This document shows positions 1 through 15,400 of a DNA stretch of 64,000 nucleotides, in pieces (positions within the stretch are counted from its first letter, which is position 1; each line of letters opens with the position of its first letter). Both the position numbers and the translations under genes were made by a program. The stretch comes from Stomoxys calcitrans (lineage: Eukaryota; Arthropoda; Insecta; Diptera; Muscidae): the NCBI RefSeq assembly GCF_963082655.1, contig NC_081553.1:48058889-48122888 (forward strand), in the 5' to 3' direction. The notes below the pieces were generated by a model. It was given only the letters and a program-made list of their open reading frames with translations. It made no database searches and had not been told where the DNA came from.

Positions 1-2366
1 CAAGTGAAACTTCGATTTTTAATGGATTTTCAATACAATATCGAATTTTTGGAGGGAGTCACGAATTAAGGCCCATTTCCCTCTAGGACGCATAGTTAAG
101 GAGATACAGCCATTTTAAGTTTTCCAAGTGAAACTTCGATTTTTAATGAATTTTCAATGAAATTTCGAATTTTTGGATGGAGTCACGAATTAAGGCCCGT
201 TTCCCTCTAGGACGCATAGTTAAGGAGATACAGCCATTTTAAGTTTTCCAAGTGAAACTTCGATTATTAATGGATTTTCAATGATATTTCGAATTTTTGG
301 ATGGAGTCACGAATTAAGGCCCATTTCCCTCTAGGACGCATAGTTAAGGAGATACAGCCATTTTAAGTTTTCCAAGTGAAACTTCGATTTTTAATGGATT
401 TTCAATGAAATTTCGAATTTTTGAATGGAGTCACGTATTAAAGCCCATTTCCCTCTTGGACGCTTAGTTAAGGAGATACAGCAATTTTAAGTTTTCCAAG
501 TGAAACTTCGATTTTTAATGGATTTTCAATGAAATTTCGAATTTTTGGATGGAGTCACGAATTAAGGCCCATTTCTCTCTAGGACGCATAGTTAAGGAGA
601 TACAGCCATTTTAAGTTTTCCAAGTGAAACTTCGATTTTTAATGGATTTTCAATGAAATTTCGAATTTTTGAATGGAGTCACGTATTAAAGCCCATTTCC
701 CTCTTGGACGCTTAGTTAAGGAGATACAGCAATTTTAAGTTTTCCAAGTGAAACTTCGATTTTTAATGGATTGTCAATGTAATTTCGAATTTTTGGATGG
801 AGTCACGAATTAAGGCCCATTTCCCTCTAGGACGCATAGTTAAGGAGATACAGCCATTTTAAGTTTTCCAAGTGAAGCTTCGATTTTTAATGGATATTCA
901 ATGAAATTTCGAATTTTTGGATGGAGTCACGAATTAAGGCCCATTTCTCTCTAGGACGCATAGTTAAGGTGATACAGCCATTTTAAGTTTTCCAAGTGAA
1001 ACTTCGATTTTTAATGGATTGTCAATGTAATTTCGAATTTTTGGATGGAGTCACGAATTAAGGCCCATTTCCCTCTAGGACGCATAGTTAAGGAGATACA
1101 GCAATTTTAAGTTTTCCAAGTGAAACTTCGATTTTTAATGGATTGTCAATGTAATTTCGAATTTTTGGATGGAGTCACGAATTAAGGCCCATTTCCCTCT
1201 AGGACGCATAGTTAAGGAGATACAGCCATTTTAAGTTTTCCAAGTGAAGCTTCGATTTTTAATGGATATTCAATGAAATTTCGAATTTTTGGATGGAGTC
1301 ACGAATTAAGGCCCATTTCTCTCTAGGACGCATAGTTAAGGTGATACAGCCATTTTAAGTTTTCCAAGTGAAGCTTCGATTTTTAATGGATATTCAATGA
1401 AATTTCGAATTTTTGGATGGAGTCACGAATTAAGGCCCATTTCTCTCTAGGACGCATAGTTAAGGAGATACAGCCATTTTAAGTTTTCCAAGTGAAACTT
1501 CGATTTTTAATGGATTGTCAATGTAATTTCGAATTTTTGGATGGAGTCACGAATTAAGGCCCATTTCCCTCTAGGACGCATAGTTAAGGAGATACAGCCA
1601 TTTTAAGTTTTCCAAGTGAAGCTTCGATTTTTAATGGATATTCAATGAAATTTCGAATTTTTGGATGGAGTCACGAATTAAGGCCCATTTCCCTCTAGGA
1701 CGCATAGTTAAGGAGATACAGCCATTTTAAGTTTTCCAAGTGAAACTTCGATTATTAATGGATTTTCAATGAAATTTCGAATTTTTGGATGGAGTCACGA
1801 ATTAAGGCTCATTTCTCTCTAGGACGCATAGTTAAGGTGATACAGCCATTTTAAGTTTTCCAAGTGAAACTTCGATTATTAATGGATTTTCATTGATATT
1901 TTAAATTTTTGGATGGAGTCACGAATTAAGGCCCATTTCCCTCTAGGACGCATAGTTAAGGAGATACAGCCATTTTAAGTTTTCCAAGTGAAACTTCGAT
2001 TATTAATGGATTTTCAATGAAATTTCGAATTTTTGGATGGAGTCACGAATTAAGGCTCATTTTCCTCTAGGACGCATAGTTAAGGAGATACAGCCATTTT
2101 AAGTTTTCCAAGTGAAACTTCGATTTTTAATGGATTTTCAATACAATTTCGAATTTTTGGATGGAGTCACGAATTAAGGCCCATTTCCCTCTAGGACGCA
2201 TAGTTAAGGAGATACAGCCATTTTAAGTTTTCCAAGTGAAACTTCTATTTTTAATGGATTTTCAATGATATTTCGAATTTTTGGATGGAGTCACGAATTA
2301 AGGCCCATTTCCCTCTAGAACGCATAGTTAAGGAGATACAGCCATTTTAAGTTTTCCAAGTGAAAC

Positions 2367-5300
2367 TTCGATTATTAATGGATTTTCAATGAAATTTCGA
2401 ATTTTTGGATGAAGTCACGAATTAAGGCCCATTTCCCTCTAGGACGCTTAGTTAAGGAGATACAGCCATTTTAAGTTTTCCAAGTGAAACTTCGATTTTT
2501 AATGGATTTTCAATGAAATTTCGAATTTTTGGATGGAGTCACGAATTAAGGCCCATTTCCCTCTAGGACGCTTAGTTAAGGAGATACAGCAATTTTAAGT
2601 TTTCCAAAAGAAACTTCGATTTTTAATGGATTTTCAATGATATTTCGAATTTTTGGATGAAGTCACGAATTAAGGCCCATTTCCCTCTAGAACGCATAGT
2701 TAAGGAGATACAGCCATTTTAAGTTTTCCAAGTGAAACTTCGATTTTTAATGGATTTTCAATGAAATTTCGAATTTTTGTATGGAGTCACGAATTAAGGC
2801 CCATTTCTCTCGAGGACGCATAGTTAAGGAGATACAGCCATTTTAAGTTTTCCAAGTGAAACTTCGATTTTTAATGGATTTTGAATGTAATTTCGAATTT
2901 TTGGATGGAGTCACGAATTAAGGCCCATTTCCCTCTAGGACGCATAGTTAAGGAGATACAGCCATTTTAAATTTTCCAAGTGAAACTTCGATTTTTAATG
3001 GATTTTCATTGATATTTTAAATTTTTGGATGGAGTCACGAATTAAGGCCCATTTCCCTCTAGGACGCTTAGTTAAGGAGATACAGCAATTTTAAGTTTTC
3101 CAAGTGAAACTTCGATTTTTAATGGATTTTCAATGAAATTTCGAATTTTTGGATGGAGTCACGAATTAAGGCCCATTTCCCTCTAGGACGCATAGTTAAG
3201 GAGATACAGCCATTTTAAGTTTTCCAAGTGAAACTTCGATTTTCATGGATTGTCAATGAAATTTCGAATTTTTGGATGGAGTCACGAATTAAGGCCCATT
3301 TCCCTCTAGGACGCATAGTTAAGGAGATACAGCCATTTTAAGTTTTCCAAGTGAAACTTCGATTTTTAATGGATTTTCAATACAATTTCGAATTTTTGGA
3401 TGGAGTCACGAATTAAGGCCCATTTCCCTCTAGGACGCATAGTTAAGGAGATACAGCCATTTTAAATTTTCCAAGTGAAACTTCGATTTTTAATGGATTT
3501 TCAATGAAATTTCGAATTTTTGGATGGAGTCACGAATTAAGGCCCATTTCCCTCTAGGACGCATAGTTAAGAAGATACAGCCATTTTAAGTTTTCCAAGT
3601 GAAACTTCGATTTTTAATGAATTTTCAATGAAATTTCGAATTTTTGGATGGAGTCACGAATTAAGGCCCGTTTCCCTCTAGGACGCATAGTTAAGGAGAT
3701 ACAGCCATTTTAAGTTTTCCAAGTGAAACTTCGATTATTAATGGATTTTCATTGATATTTTAAATTTTTGGATGGAGTCACGAATTAAGGCCCATTTTCC
3801 TCTAGGACGCTTAGTTAAGGAGATACAGCAATTTTAAGTTTTCCAAGTGAAACTTCGATTATTAATGGATTTTCAATGAAATTTCGAATTTTTGGATGGA
3901 GTCACGAATTAAGGCCCATTTCCCTCTAGGACGCATAGTTAAGGAGATACAGCCATTTTAAGTTTTCCAAGTGAAACTTCGATTATTAATAGATTTTCAA
4001 TGAAATTTCGAATTTTTGGATGGAGTCACGAATTAAGGCCCATTTCCCTCTAGGACGCATAGTTAAGGAGATACAGCCATTTTAAGTTTTCCAAGTGAAA
4101 CTTCGATTTTTAATGGATTTTCAATACAATTTCGAATTTTTGGATGGAGTCACGAATTAAGGCCCATTTCCCTCTAGGACGCATAGTTAAGGAGATACAG
4201 CCATTTTAAATTTTCCAAGTGAAACTTCGATTTTTAATGGATTTTCAATGAAATTTCGAATTTTTGGATGGAGTCACGAATTAAGGCCCATTTCCCTCTA
4301 GAACGCATAGTTAAGGAGATACAGCCATTTTAAGTTTTCCCAGTGAAACTTCGATTATTAATGGGTTTTCATTGATATTTTAAATTTTTGGATGGAGTCA
4401 CGAATTAAGGCCCATTTCCCTCTAGGACGCTTAGTTAAGGAGATACAGCAATTTTAAGTTTTCCAAGTGAAACTTCGATTTTTAATGGATTTTCAATTTT
4501 TGGATGGAGTCACGAATTAAGGCCCATTTCCCTCTAGGACGCTTAGTTAACGAGATACAGCAATTTTAAGTTTTCCAAGTGAAACTTCGATTTTTAATGG
4601 ATTTTCAATGAAATTTCGAATTTTTGGATGGAGTCACGAATTAAGGCCCATTTCCCTCTAGGACGCTTAGTTAAGGAGATACAGCAATTTTAAGTTTTCG
4701 AAGTGAAACTTCGATTTTTAATGGATTTTCAATGATATTTCGAATTTTTGGATGGAGTCACGAATTAAGGCCCATTTCCCTCTAGGACGCATAGTTAAGG
4801 AGATACAGCCATTTTAAGTTTTCCAAGTGAAACTTCGATTTTTAATGGATTTTCAATGAAATTTCGAATTTTTGAATGGAGTCACGTATTAAGGCCCATT
4901 TCCCTCTTGGACGCTTAGTTAAGGAGATACAGCAATTTTAAGTTTTCCAAGTGAAACTTCGATTTTTAATGGATTTTCAATGAAATTTCGAATTTTTGGA
5001 TGGAGTCACGAATTAAGGCCCATTTCTCTCTAGGACGCATAGTTAAGGAGATGCAGCCATTTTAAGTTTTCCAAGTGAAACTTCGATTTTTAATGGATTT
5101 TCAATGAAATTTCGAATTTTTGGATGGAGTCACGAATTAAGGCCCATTTCTCTCTAGGACGCATAGTTAAGGTGATACAGCCATTTTAAGTTTTCCAAGT
5201 GAAACTTCGATTTTTAATGGATTGTCAATGTAATTTCGAATTTTTGGATGGAGTCACGAATTAAGGCCCATTTCCCTCTAGGACGCATAGTTAAGGAGAT

Positions 5301-7445
5301 ACAGCCATTTTAAGTTTTCCAAGTGAAGCTTCGATTTTTAATGGATATTCAATGAAATTTCGAATTTTTGGATGGAGTCACGAATTAAGGCCCATTTCTC
5401 TCTAGGACGCATAGTTAAGGTGATACAGCCATTTTAAGTTTTCCAAGTGAAACTTCGATTTTTAATGGATTTTCAATGAAATTTCGAATTTTTGGATGGA
5501 GTCACGAATTAAGGCCCATTTCCCTCTAGGACGCATAGTTAAGGAGATACAGCCATTTTAAGTTTTCCAAGTGAAACTTCGATTATTAATGGATTTTCAA
5601 AGAAATTTCGAATTTTTGGATGGAGTCACGAATTAAGGCCCATTTCCCTCTAGGACGCTTAGTTAAGGAGATACAGCCATTTTAAGTTTTCCAAGTGAAA
5701 CTTCGATTTTTAATGGATTTTCAATGAAATTTCGAATTTTTGGATGGAGTCACGAATTAAGGCCCATTTCCCTCTAGGACGCTTAGTTAAGGAGATACAG
5801 CAATTTTAAGTTTTCCAAAAGAAACTTCGATTTTTAATGGATTTTCAATGATATTTCGAATTTTTGGATGAAGTCACGAATTAAGGCCCATTTCCCTCTA
5901 GAACGCATAGTTAAGGAGATACAGCCATTTTAAGTTTTCCAAGTGAAGCTTCGATTTTTAATGGATATTCAATGAAATTTCGAATTTTTGGATGGAGTCA
6001 CGAATTAAGGCCCATTTCCCTCTAGGACGCATAGTTAAGGAGATACAGCCATTTTAAGTTTTCCAAGTGAAGCTTCGATTTTTAATGGATATTCAATGAA
6101 ATTTCGAATTTTTGGATGGAGTCACGAATTAAGGCCCATTTCTCTCTAGGACGCATAGTTAAGGTGATACAGCCATTTTAAGTTTTCCAAGTGAAACTTC
6201 GATTTTTAATGGATTTTCAATGAAATTTCGAATTTTTGGATGGAGTCACGAATTAAGGCTCATTTCTCTCTAGGACGCATAGTTAAGGTGATACAGCCAT
6301 TTTAAGTTTTCCAAGTGAAACTTCGATTATTAATGGATTTTCATTGATATTTTAAATTTTTGGATGGAGTCACGAATTAAGGCCCATTTCCCTCTAGGAC
6401 GCATAGTTAAGGAGATACAGCCATTTTAAGTTTTCCAAGTGAAACTTCGATTATTAATGGATTTTCAATGAAATTTCGAATTTTTGGATGAAGTCACGAA
6501 TTAAGGCCCATTTCCCTCTAGGACGCTTAGTTAAGGAGATACAGCCATTTTAAGTTTTCCAAGTGAAACTTCGATTTTTAATGGATTTTCAATGAAATTT
6601 CGAATTTTTGGATGGAGTCACGAATTAAGGCCCATTTCCCTCTAGGACGCTTAGTTAAGGAGATACAGCAATTTTAAGTTTTCCAAAAGAAACTTCGATT
6701 TTTAATGGATTTTCAATGATATTTCGAATTTTTGGATGAAGTCACGAATTAAGGCCCATTTCCCTCTAGAACGCATAGTTAAGGAGATACAGCCATTTTA
6801 AGTTTTCCAAGTGAAACTTCGATTTTTAATGGATTTTGAATGTAATTTCGAATTTTTGGATGGAGTCACGAATTAAGGCCCATTTCCCTCTAGGACGCAT
6901 AGTTAAGGAGATACAGCCATTTTAAATTTTCCAAGTGAAACTTCGATTTTTAATGGATTTTCATTGATATTTTAAATTTTTGGATGGAGTCACGAATTAA
7001 GGCCCATTTCCCTCTAGGACGCTTAGTTAAGGAGATACAGCAATTTTAAGTTTTCCAAGTGAAACTTCGATTTTTAATGGATTTTCAATGAAATTTCGAA
7101 TTTTTGGATGGAGTCACGAATTAAGGCCCATTTCCCTCTAGAACGCATAGTTAAGGAGATACAGCCATTTTAAGTTTTCCAAGTGAAACTTCGATTATTA
7201 ATGGATTTTCAATGAAATTTCGAATTTTTGGATGAAGTCACGAATTAAGGCCCATTTCCCTCTAGGACGCTTAGTTAAGGAGATACAGCCATTTTAAGTT
7301 TTCCAAGTGAAACTTCGATTTTTAATGGATTTTCAATGAAATTTCGAATTTTTGGATGGAGTCACGAATTAAGGCCCATTTCCCTCTAGGACGCTTAGTT
7401 AAGGAGATACAGCAATTTTAAGTTTTCCAAAAGAAACTTCGATTT
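2367..7445. repeat. Recurring multi-monomer block inside the satellite
   Basis: A set of adjacent variants recurs: GATTATTAATGG with GATGAAGTCACG, then CAGCAATTTT, then CCAAAAGAAACTTCG, usually followed by TAGAACGCATAG. The CCAAAAGAAAC marker lies at about 2,604, 5,815, 6,683 and 7,427. The last two spacings are 868 and 744 bp, exactly 7 and 6 monomers. The first spacing, 3,211 bp, is 26 monomers minus 13 bp, explained at least mostly by a short deletion monomer near 4,490. This is a local higher-order repeat rather than independent mutation. Confidence 0.8.
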
Positions 7446-7890
7446 TTAATGGATTTTGAATGTAATTTCGAATTTTTGGATGGAGTCAAGAATTAAGGCC
7501 CATTTCCCTCTAGGACGCATAGTTAAGGAGATCCAGCCATTTTAAATTTTCCAAGTGAAACTTCGATTTTTAATGGATTTTCATTGATATTTTAAATTTT
7601 TGGATGGAGTCACGAATTAAGGCCCATTTCCCTCTAGGACGCTTAGTTAAGGAGATACAGCAATTTTAAGTTTTCCAAGTGAAACTTCGATTTTTAATGG
7701 ATTTTCAATGAAATTTCGAATTTTTGGATGGAGTCACGAATTAAGGCCCATTTCCCTCTAGGACGCATAGTTAAGGAGATACAGCCATTTTAAGTTTTCC
7801 AAGTGAAACTTCGATTTTCATGGATTGTCAATGAAATTTCGAATTTTTGGATGGAGTCACGAATTAAGGCCCATTTCCCTCTAGGACGCT

Positions 7891-10800
7891 TAGTCATAAG
7901 TCTTCCAAGTGAAACTTCGATTTTTAATGGATTTTCAATGAAATTTCGAATTTTTGGATGGAGTCACGAATTAAGGCCCATTTCCCTCTAGGACGCATAG
8001 TTAAGGAGATACAGCCATTTTAAGTTTTCCAAGTGAAACTTCGATTTTTAATGGATTTTCAATGAAATTTCGAATTTTTGGATGGAGTCACGAATTAAGG
8101 CCCATTTCCCTCTAGGACGCATAGTTAAGGAGATACAGCCATTTTAAGTTTTCCAAGTGAAACTTCGATTTTTAATGGATTTTCAATGAAATTTCGAATT
8201 TTTGGATGGAGTCACGAATTAAGGCCCATTTCCCTCTAGGACGCATAGTTAAGGAGATACAGCCATTTTAAGTTTTCCAAACTTCGATTTTTAATGGATT
8301 TTCAATGAAATTTCGAATTTTTGGATGGTGTCACGAATTAAGGCCCATTTTCCTCTAGGACGCTTAGTTATAAGTTTTCCAAGTGAAACTTCGATTTTTA
8401 ATGGATTTTCAATGAAATTTCGAATTTTTGGATGGAGTCACGAATTAAGGCCCATTTCCCTCTAGGACGCTTAGTTAAGGAGATACAGCCATTTTAAGTT
8501 TTCCAAGTGAAATTTCGATTTTTAATGGACTTACGATGAAATTTCGAATTTTTGGATGGAGTCACGAATTAAGGCCCATTTCCCTCTAGGACGCATAGTT
8601 AAGGAGATACAGCCATTTTAAGTTTTCCAAGTGAAACTTCGATTTTTAATGGACTTACGATGAAATTTCGAGTTTTTGGATGGAGTTACGAATTAAGGCC
8701 CATTTCCCTCTAGGACGCATAGTTAAGGAGATACAGCCATTTTAAGTTTTCCAAGTGAAACTTCGATTTTTAATGGACTTACGATGAAATTTCGAGTTTT
8801 TGGATGGAGTTACGAATTAAGGCCCATTTCCCTCTAGGACGCATAGTTAAGGAGATACAGCCATTTCAAGTTTTCCAAACTTCGATTTTTAATGGATTTT
8901 CGATGAAATTCCGAAATTTTGGATGGAGTCACGAATTAAGGCCCATTTCCCTCTAGGACGCATAGTTAAGGAGATACAGCCATTTTAAGTTTTCCAAGTG
9001 AAACTTCGATTTTTAATGGATTTACGATGAAATTTCGAGTTTTTGGATGGAGTTACGAATTAAGGCCCATTTCCCTCTAGGACGCATAGTTAAGGAGATA
9101 CAGCCATTTTAAGTTTTCCAAGTGAAATTTTGATTTTTAATGGATTTTCAATGAAATTTCGAATTTTTGGATGGGGTCACGAATTAAGGCCCATTTACCT
9201 CTAGGACGCTTAGTTAAGGAGATACAGCCATTTTAAGTTTTCCAAGTGAAATTTCGATTTTTAGTAGACTTACGATGAAATTTCGAATTTTTGGATGGAG
9301 TCACGAATTAAAGCCCATTTCCCACTAGGACGCTTAGTTAAGGAGATACAGCCTTTTTAAGTTTTCCAAGTGAAATTTCTATTTTTAATGGACTTACGAT
9401 GAAATTTCGAGTTTTTGGATGGAGTTACGAATTAAGGCCCATTTCCCTCTAGGACGCATAGTTAAGGAGATACAGCCATTTTAAGTTTTCCAAGTGAAAC
9501 TTCGATTTTTAATGGATTTTCAATGAAATTTCGAATTTTTGGATGGAGTCACGAATTAAGGCCCATTTCCCTCTAGGACGCATAGTTAAGGAGATACAGC
9601 CATTTTAAGTTTTCCAAGTGAAACTTCGATTTTTAATGGATTTTCAATGAAATTGCGAATTTTTGGATGGAGTCACGAATTAAGGTCCATTTCCCTCTTG
9701 GACGCTTAGTTATAAGTTTTCCAAGTGAAACTTCGATTTTTAATGGATTTTCAATGAAATTTCGAATTTTTGGATGGAGTCACGAATTAAGGCCCATTTC
9801 CCTCTAGGACGCTTAGTTAAGGAGATACAGCCATTTTAAGTTTTCCAAGTGAAGCTTCGATTTTTAATGGATATTCAATGAAATTTCGAATTTTTGGATG
9901 GAGTCACGAATTAAGGCCCATTTCTCTCTAGGACGCATAGTTAAGGAGATACAGCCATTTTAAGTTTTCCAAGTGAAACTTCGATTATTAATGGATTTTC
10001 ATTGATATTTTAAATTTTTGGATGGAATCACGAATTAAGGCCCATTTCCCCCTAGGACGCTTAGTTAAGGAGATACAGCCATTTTAAGTTTTCCAAGTGA
10101 AACTTCGATTTTTAATGGACTTACGATGAAATTTCGAGTTTTTGGATGGAGTTACGAATTAAGGCCCATTTCCCTCTAGGACGCATAGTTAAGGAGATAC
10201 AGCCATTTTAAGTTTTCCAAGTGAAATTTTGATTTTTAATGGATTTTCGATGAAATTTCGAATTTTTAGATGGGGTCACGAATTAAGGCCCATTTACCTC
10301 TAGGACGCTTAGTTAAGGAGATACAGCCATTTTAAGTTTTCCAAGTGAAATTTCGATTTTTAGTAGACTTACGATGAAATTTCGAATTTTTGGATGGAGT
10401 CACGAATTAAGGCCCATTTCCCACTAGGACGCTTAGTTAAGGAGATACAGCCTTTTTAAGTTTTCCAAGTGAATTTTCTATTTTTAATGGACTTACGATG
10501 AAATTTCGAATTTTTGGATGGAGTTACGAATTAAGGCCCATTTCCCTCTAGGACGCATAGTTAAGGAGATACAGCCATTTTAAGTTTTCCAAGTGAAACT
10601 TCGATTTTTAATGGATTTTCAATGAAATTTCGAATTTTTGGATGGAGTCACGAATTAAGGCCCATTTCCCTCTAGGACGCTTAGTTAAGGAGATACAGCC
10701 ATTTTAAGTTTTCCAAGTGAAACTTCGATTTTTAATGGATTTTCAATGAAATTTCGAATTTTTGGATGGAGTCACGAATTAAGGTCCATTTCCCTCTTGG

Positions 10801-12400
10801 ACGCTTAGTTATAAGTTTTCCAAGTGAAATTTTGATTTTTAATGGACTTACGATGAAATTTCGAATTTTTAGATGGAGTCACGAATTAAGGCCCATTTCC
10901 CTCTAGGACGCTTAGTTAAGGAGATACAGCCATTTTAAGTTTTCCAAGTGAAACTTCGATTTTTAATGGATTTTCAATGAAATTTCGAATTTTTGAATGG
11001 AGTCACGAATTAAGGCCCATTTCCCTCTAGGACGCTTAGTTAAGGAGATACAGCCATTTTAAGTTTTCCAAATGAAATTTCGATTTTTAATGGACTTATG
11101 ATGAAATTTCGAATTTTTGGATGGAGTCACGAATTAAGGCCCATTTCCCTCTAGGACGCATAGTTAAGGAGATACAGCCATTTTAAGTTTTCCAAGTGAA
11201 ACTTCGATTTTTAATGGATTTTCAATACAATTTCGAATTTTTGGATGGAGTCACGAATTAAGGCCCATTTCCCTCTAGGACGCATAGTTAAGGAGATACA
11301 GCCATTTTAAGTTTTCCAAGTGAAACTTCGATTTTTAATGGATTTTCAATGAAATTTTGAATTTTTGGATGGAGTCACGAATTAAGGCCCATTTCCCTCT
11401 AGGACGCTTAGTTAAGGAGATACAACCATTTTAAGTTTTCCAAGTGAAACTTCGATTTTTAATGGATTTTCAATGAAATTTCGAATTTTTGGATGGAGTC
11501 ACGAATTAAGGCCCATTTCCCTCTAGGACGCATAGTTAAGGAGATACAGCCATTTTAAGTTTTCCAAGTAAAACTTAGATTTTTAATGGATTTTCAATGA
11601 AATTTCGAATTTTTGGATGGAGTCACGAATTAAGGCCCATTTCCCTCTAGGACGCTTAGTTAAGGAGATACAACCATTTTAAGTTATCCAAGTGAAATTT
11701 TGATTTTTAATGGATTTTCAATGATATTTCGAATTTTTGGATGGAGTCACGAATTAAGGCCCATTTCCCTCTAGGACGCACAGTTAAGGAGATACAGCCA
11801 TTTTAAGTTTTCCAAGTGAAACTTCGATTTTTAATGGATTTTCAATGATATTTCGAATTTTTGGATGGAGTCACGAATTAAGGCCCATTTCCCTCTAGGA
11901 CGCACAGTTAAGGAGATACAGCCATTTTAAGTTTTCCTAGTGAATCTTCGATTATTAATGGATTTTCATTGATATTTTAAATTTTTGGATGGAGTCACGA
12001 ATTAAGGCCCATTTCCCTCTAGGACGCTTAGTTAAGGAGAGACAGCCATTTTAAGTTTTCCAAGTGAAATTTCGATTTTTAATGGATTTTCAATGAAATT
12101 TCGAATTTTTGGATGGAGTCACGAATTAAGGCCCATTTCCCTCTAGGACGCATAGTTAAGGAGATACAGCCATTTTAAGTTTTCCAAGTGAAACTTCGAT
12201 TTTTAATGGATTTTCAATGAAATTTCGAATTTTTGGATGGAGTCACGAATTAAGGCCCATTTCCCTCTAGGACGCATAGTTAAGGAGATACAGCCATTTT
12301 AAGTTTTCCAAGTGAAACTTCGATTTTTAATGGATTGTCAATGTAATTTCGAATTTTTGGATGGAGTCACGAATTAAGGCCCATTTCCCTCTAGGACGCT
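7891..12400. repeat. Higher-order repeat of about 4.5 kb, copy 1
   Basis: Block starting at the rare deletion junction TAGTCATAAGTCTTCC (7,891), which recurs at 12,401. Inside it are other rare markers that recur in the same order in the next block: GAAGCTTCG at 9,852, the AAATGAAATTTCG monomer at 11,070 and AAGTTATCC at 11,681. It also contains the first monomers of the GACTTACGATGAAATTTCG subfamily (from about 8,527) and most of the early 107-bp monomers. Confidence 0.85.
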
Positions 12401-15400
12401 TAGTCATAAGTCTTCCAAGTGAAACTTCGATTTTTAATGGATTTTCAATGAAATTTCGAATTTTTGGATGGAGTCACGAATTAAGGCCTATTTCCCTCTA
12501 GGACGCATAGTTAAGGAGATACAGCCATTTTAAGTTTTCCAAGTGAAACTTCGATTTTTAATGGATTTTCAATGAAATTTCGAATTTTTGGATGGAGTCA
12601 CGAATTAAGGCCCATTTCCCTCTAGGACGCATAGTTAAGGAGATACAGCCATTTTAAGTTTTCCAAGTGAAACTTCGATTTTTAATGGATTTTCAATGAA
12701 ATTTCGAATTTTTGGATGGAGTCACGAATTAAGGCCCATTTCCCTCTAGGACGCATAGTTAAGGAGATACAGCCATTTTAAGTTTTCCAAACTTCGATTT
12801 TTAATGGATTTTCAATGAAATTTCGAATTTTTGGATGGTGTCACGAATTAAGGCCCATTTTCCTCTAGGACGCTTAGTTATAAGTTTTCCAAGTGAAACT
12901 TCGATTTTTAATGGATTTTCAATGAAATTTCGAATTTTTGGATGAAGTCACGAATTAAGGCCCATTTCCCTCTAGGACGCTTAGTTAAGGAGATACAGCC
13001 ATTTTAAGTTTTCCAAGTGAAATTTCGATTTTTAATGGACTTACGATGAAATTTCGAATTTTTGGATGGAGTCACGAATTAAGGCCCATTTCCCTCTAGG
13101 ACGCATAGTTAAGGAGATACAGCCATTTTAAGTTTTCCAAGTGAAACTTCGATTTTTAATGGACTTACGATGAAATTTCGAGTTTTTGGATGGAGTTACG
13201 AATTAAGGCCCATTTCCCTCTAGGACGCATAGTTAAGGAGATACAGCCATTTTAAGTTTTCCAAGTGAAACTTCGATTTTTAATGGACTTACGATGAAAT
13301 TTCGAGTTTTTGGATGGAGTTACGAATTAAGGCCCATTTCCCTCTAGGACGCATAGTTAAGGAGATACAGCCATTTTAAGTTTTCCAAGTGAAACTTCGA
13401 TTTTTAATGGATTTTCGATGAAATTCCGAAATTTTGGATGGAGTCACGAATTAAGGCCCATTTCCCTCTAGGACGCATAGTTAAGGAGATACAGCCATTT
13501 TAAGTTTTCCAAGTGAAACTTCGATTTTTAATGGATTTACGATGAAATTTCGAGTTTTTGGATGGAGTTACGAATTAAGGCCCATTTCCCTCTAGGACGC
13601 ATAGTTAAGGAGATACAGCCATTTTAAGTTTTCCAAGTGAAATTTTGATTTTTAATGGATTTTCAATGAAATTTCGAATTTTTGGATGGGGTCACGAATT
13701 AAGGCCCATTTACCTCTAGGACGCTTAGTTAAGGAGATACAGCCATTTTAAGTTTTCCAAGTGAAATTTCGATTTTTAATAGACTTACGATGAAATTTCG
13801 AATTTTTGGATGGAGTCACGAATTAAGGCCCATTTCCCACTAGGACGCTTAGTTAAGGAGATACAGCCTTTTTAAGTTTTCCAAGTGAAATTTCTATTTT
13901 TAATGGACTTACGATGAAATTTCGAGTTTTTGGATGGAGTTACGAATTAAGGCCCATTTCCCTCTAGGACGCATAGTTAAGGAGATACAGCCATTTTAAG
14001 TTTTCCAAGTGAAACTTCGATTTTTAATGGATTTTCAATGAAATTTCGAATTTTTGGATGGAGTCACGAATTAAGGTCCATTTCCCTCTTGGACGCTTAG
14101 TTATAAGTTTTCCAAGTGAAACTTCGATTTTTAATGGATTTTCAATGAAATTTCGAATTTTTGGATGGAGTCACGAATTAAGGCCCATTTCCCTCTAGGA
14201 CGCTTAGTTAAGGAGATACAGCCATTTTAAGTTTTCCAAGTGAAGCTTCGATTTTTAATGGATATTCAATGAAATTTCGAATTTTTGGATGGAGTCACGA
14301 ATTAAGGCCCATTTCCCCCTAGGACGCTTAGTTAAGGAGATACAGCCATTTTAAGTTTTCCAAGTGAAACTTCGATTATTAATGGATTTTCATTGATATT
14401 TTAAATTTTTGGATGGAATCACGAATTAAGGCCCATTTCCCCCTAGGACGCTTAGTTAAGGAGATACAGCCATTTTAAGTTTTCCAAGTGAAACTTCGAT
14501 TTTTAATGGACTTACGATGAAATTTCGAGTTTTTGGATGGAGTTACGAATTAAGGCCCATTTCCCTCTAGGACGCATAGTTAAGGAGATACAGCCATTTT
14601 AAGTTTTCCAAGTGAAATTTTGATTTTTAATGGATTTTCGATGAAATTTCGAATTTTTAGATGGGGTCACGAATTAAGGCCCATTTACCTCTAGGACGCT
14701 TAGTTAAGGAGATACAGCCATTTTAAGTTTTCCAAGTGAAATTTCGATTTTTAGTAGACTTACGATGAAATTTCGAATTTTTGGATGGAGTCACGAATTA
14801 AGGCCCATTTCCCACTAGGACGCTTAGTTAAGGAGATACAGCCTTTTTAAGTTTTCCAAGTGAATTTTCTATTTTTAATGGACTTACGATGAAATTTCGA
14901 GTTTTTGGATGGAGTTACGAATTAAGGCCCATTTCCCTCTAGGACGCATAGTTAAGGAGATACAGCCATTTTAAGTTTTCCAAGTGAAACTTCGATTTTT
15001 AATGGATTTTCAATGAAATTTCGAATTTTTGGATGGAGTCACGAATTAAGGCCCATTTCCCTCTAGGACGCTTAGTTAAGGAGATACAGCCATTTTAAGT
15101 TTTCCAAGTGAAACTTCGATTTTTAATGGATTTTCAATGAAATTTCGAATTTTTGGATGGAGTCACGAATTAAGGTCCATTTCCCTCTTGGACGCTTAGT
15201 TATAAGTTTTCCAAGTGAAATTTTGATTTTTAATGGACTTACGATGAAATTTCGAATTTTTAGATGGAGTCACGAATTAAGGCCCATTTCCCTCTAGGAC
15301 GCTTAGTTAAGGAGATACAGCCATTTTAAGTTTTCCAAGTGAAACTTCGATTTTTAATGGATTTTCAATGAAATTTCGAATTTTTGAATGGAGTCACGAA

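Noticed and set aside
7803..7991. 62-codon frame in the satellite
   Set aside because: It spans one and a half monomers only because a short deletion monomer shifts frame. No other monomer pair keeps it open.
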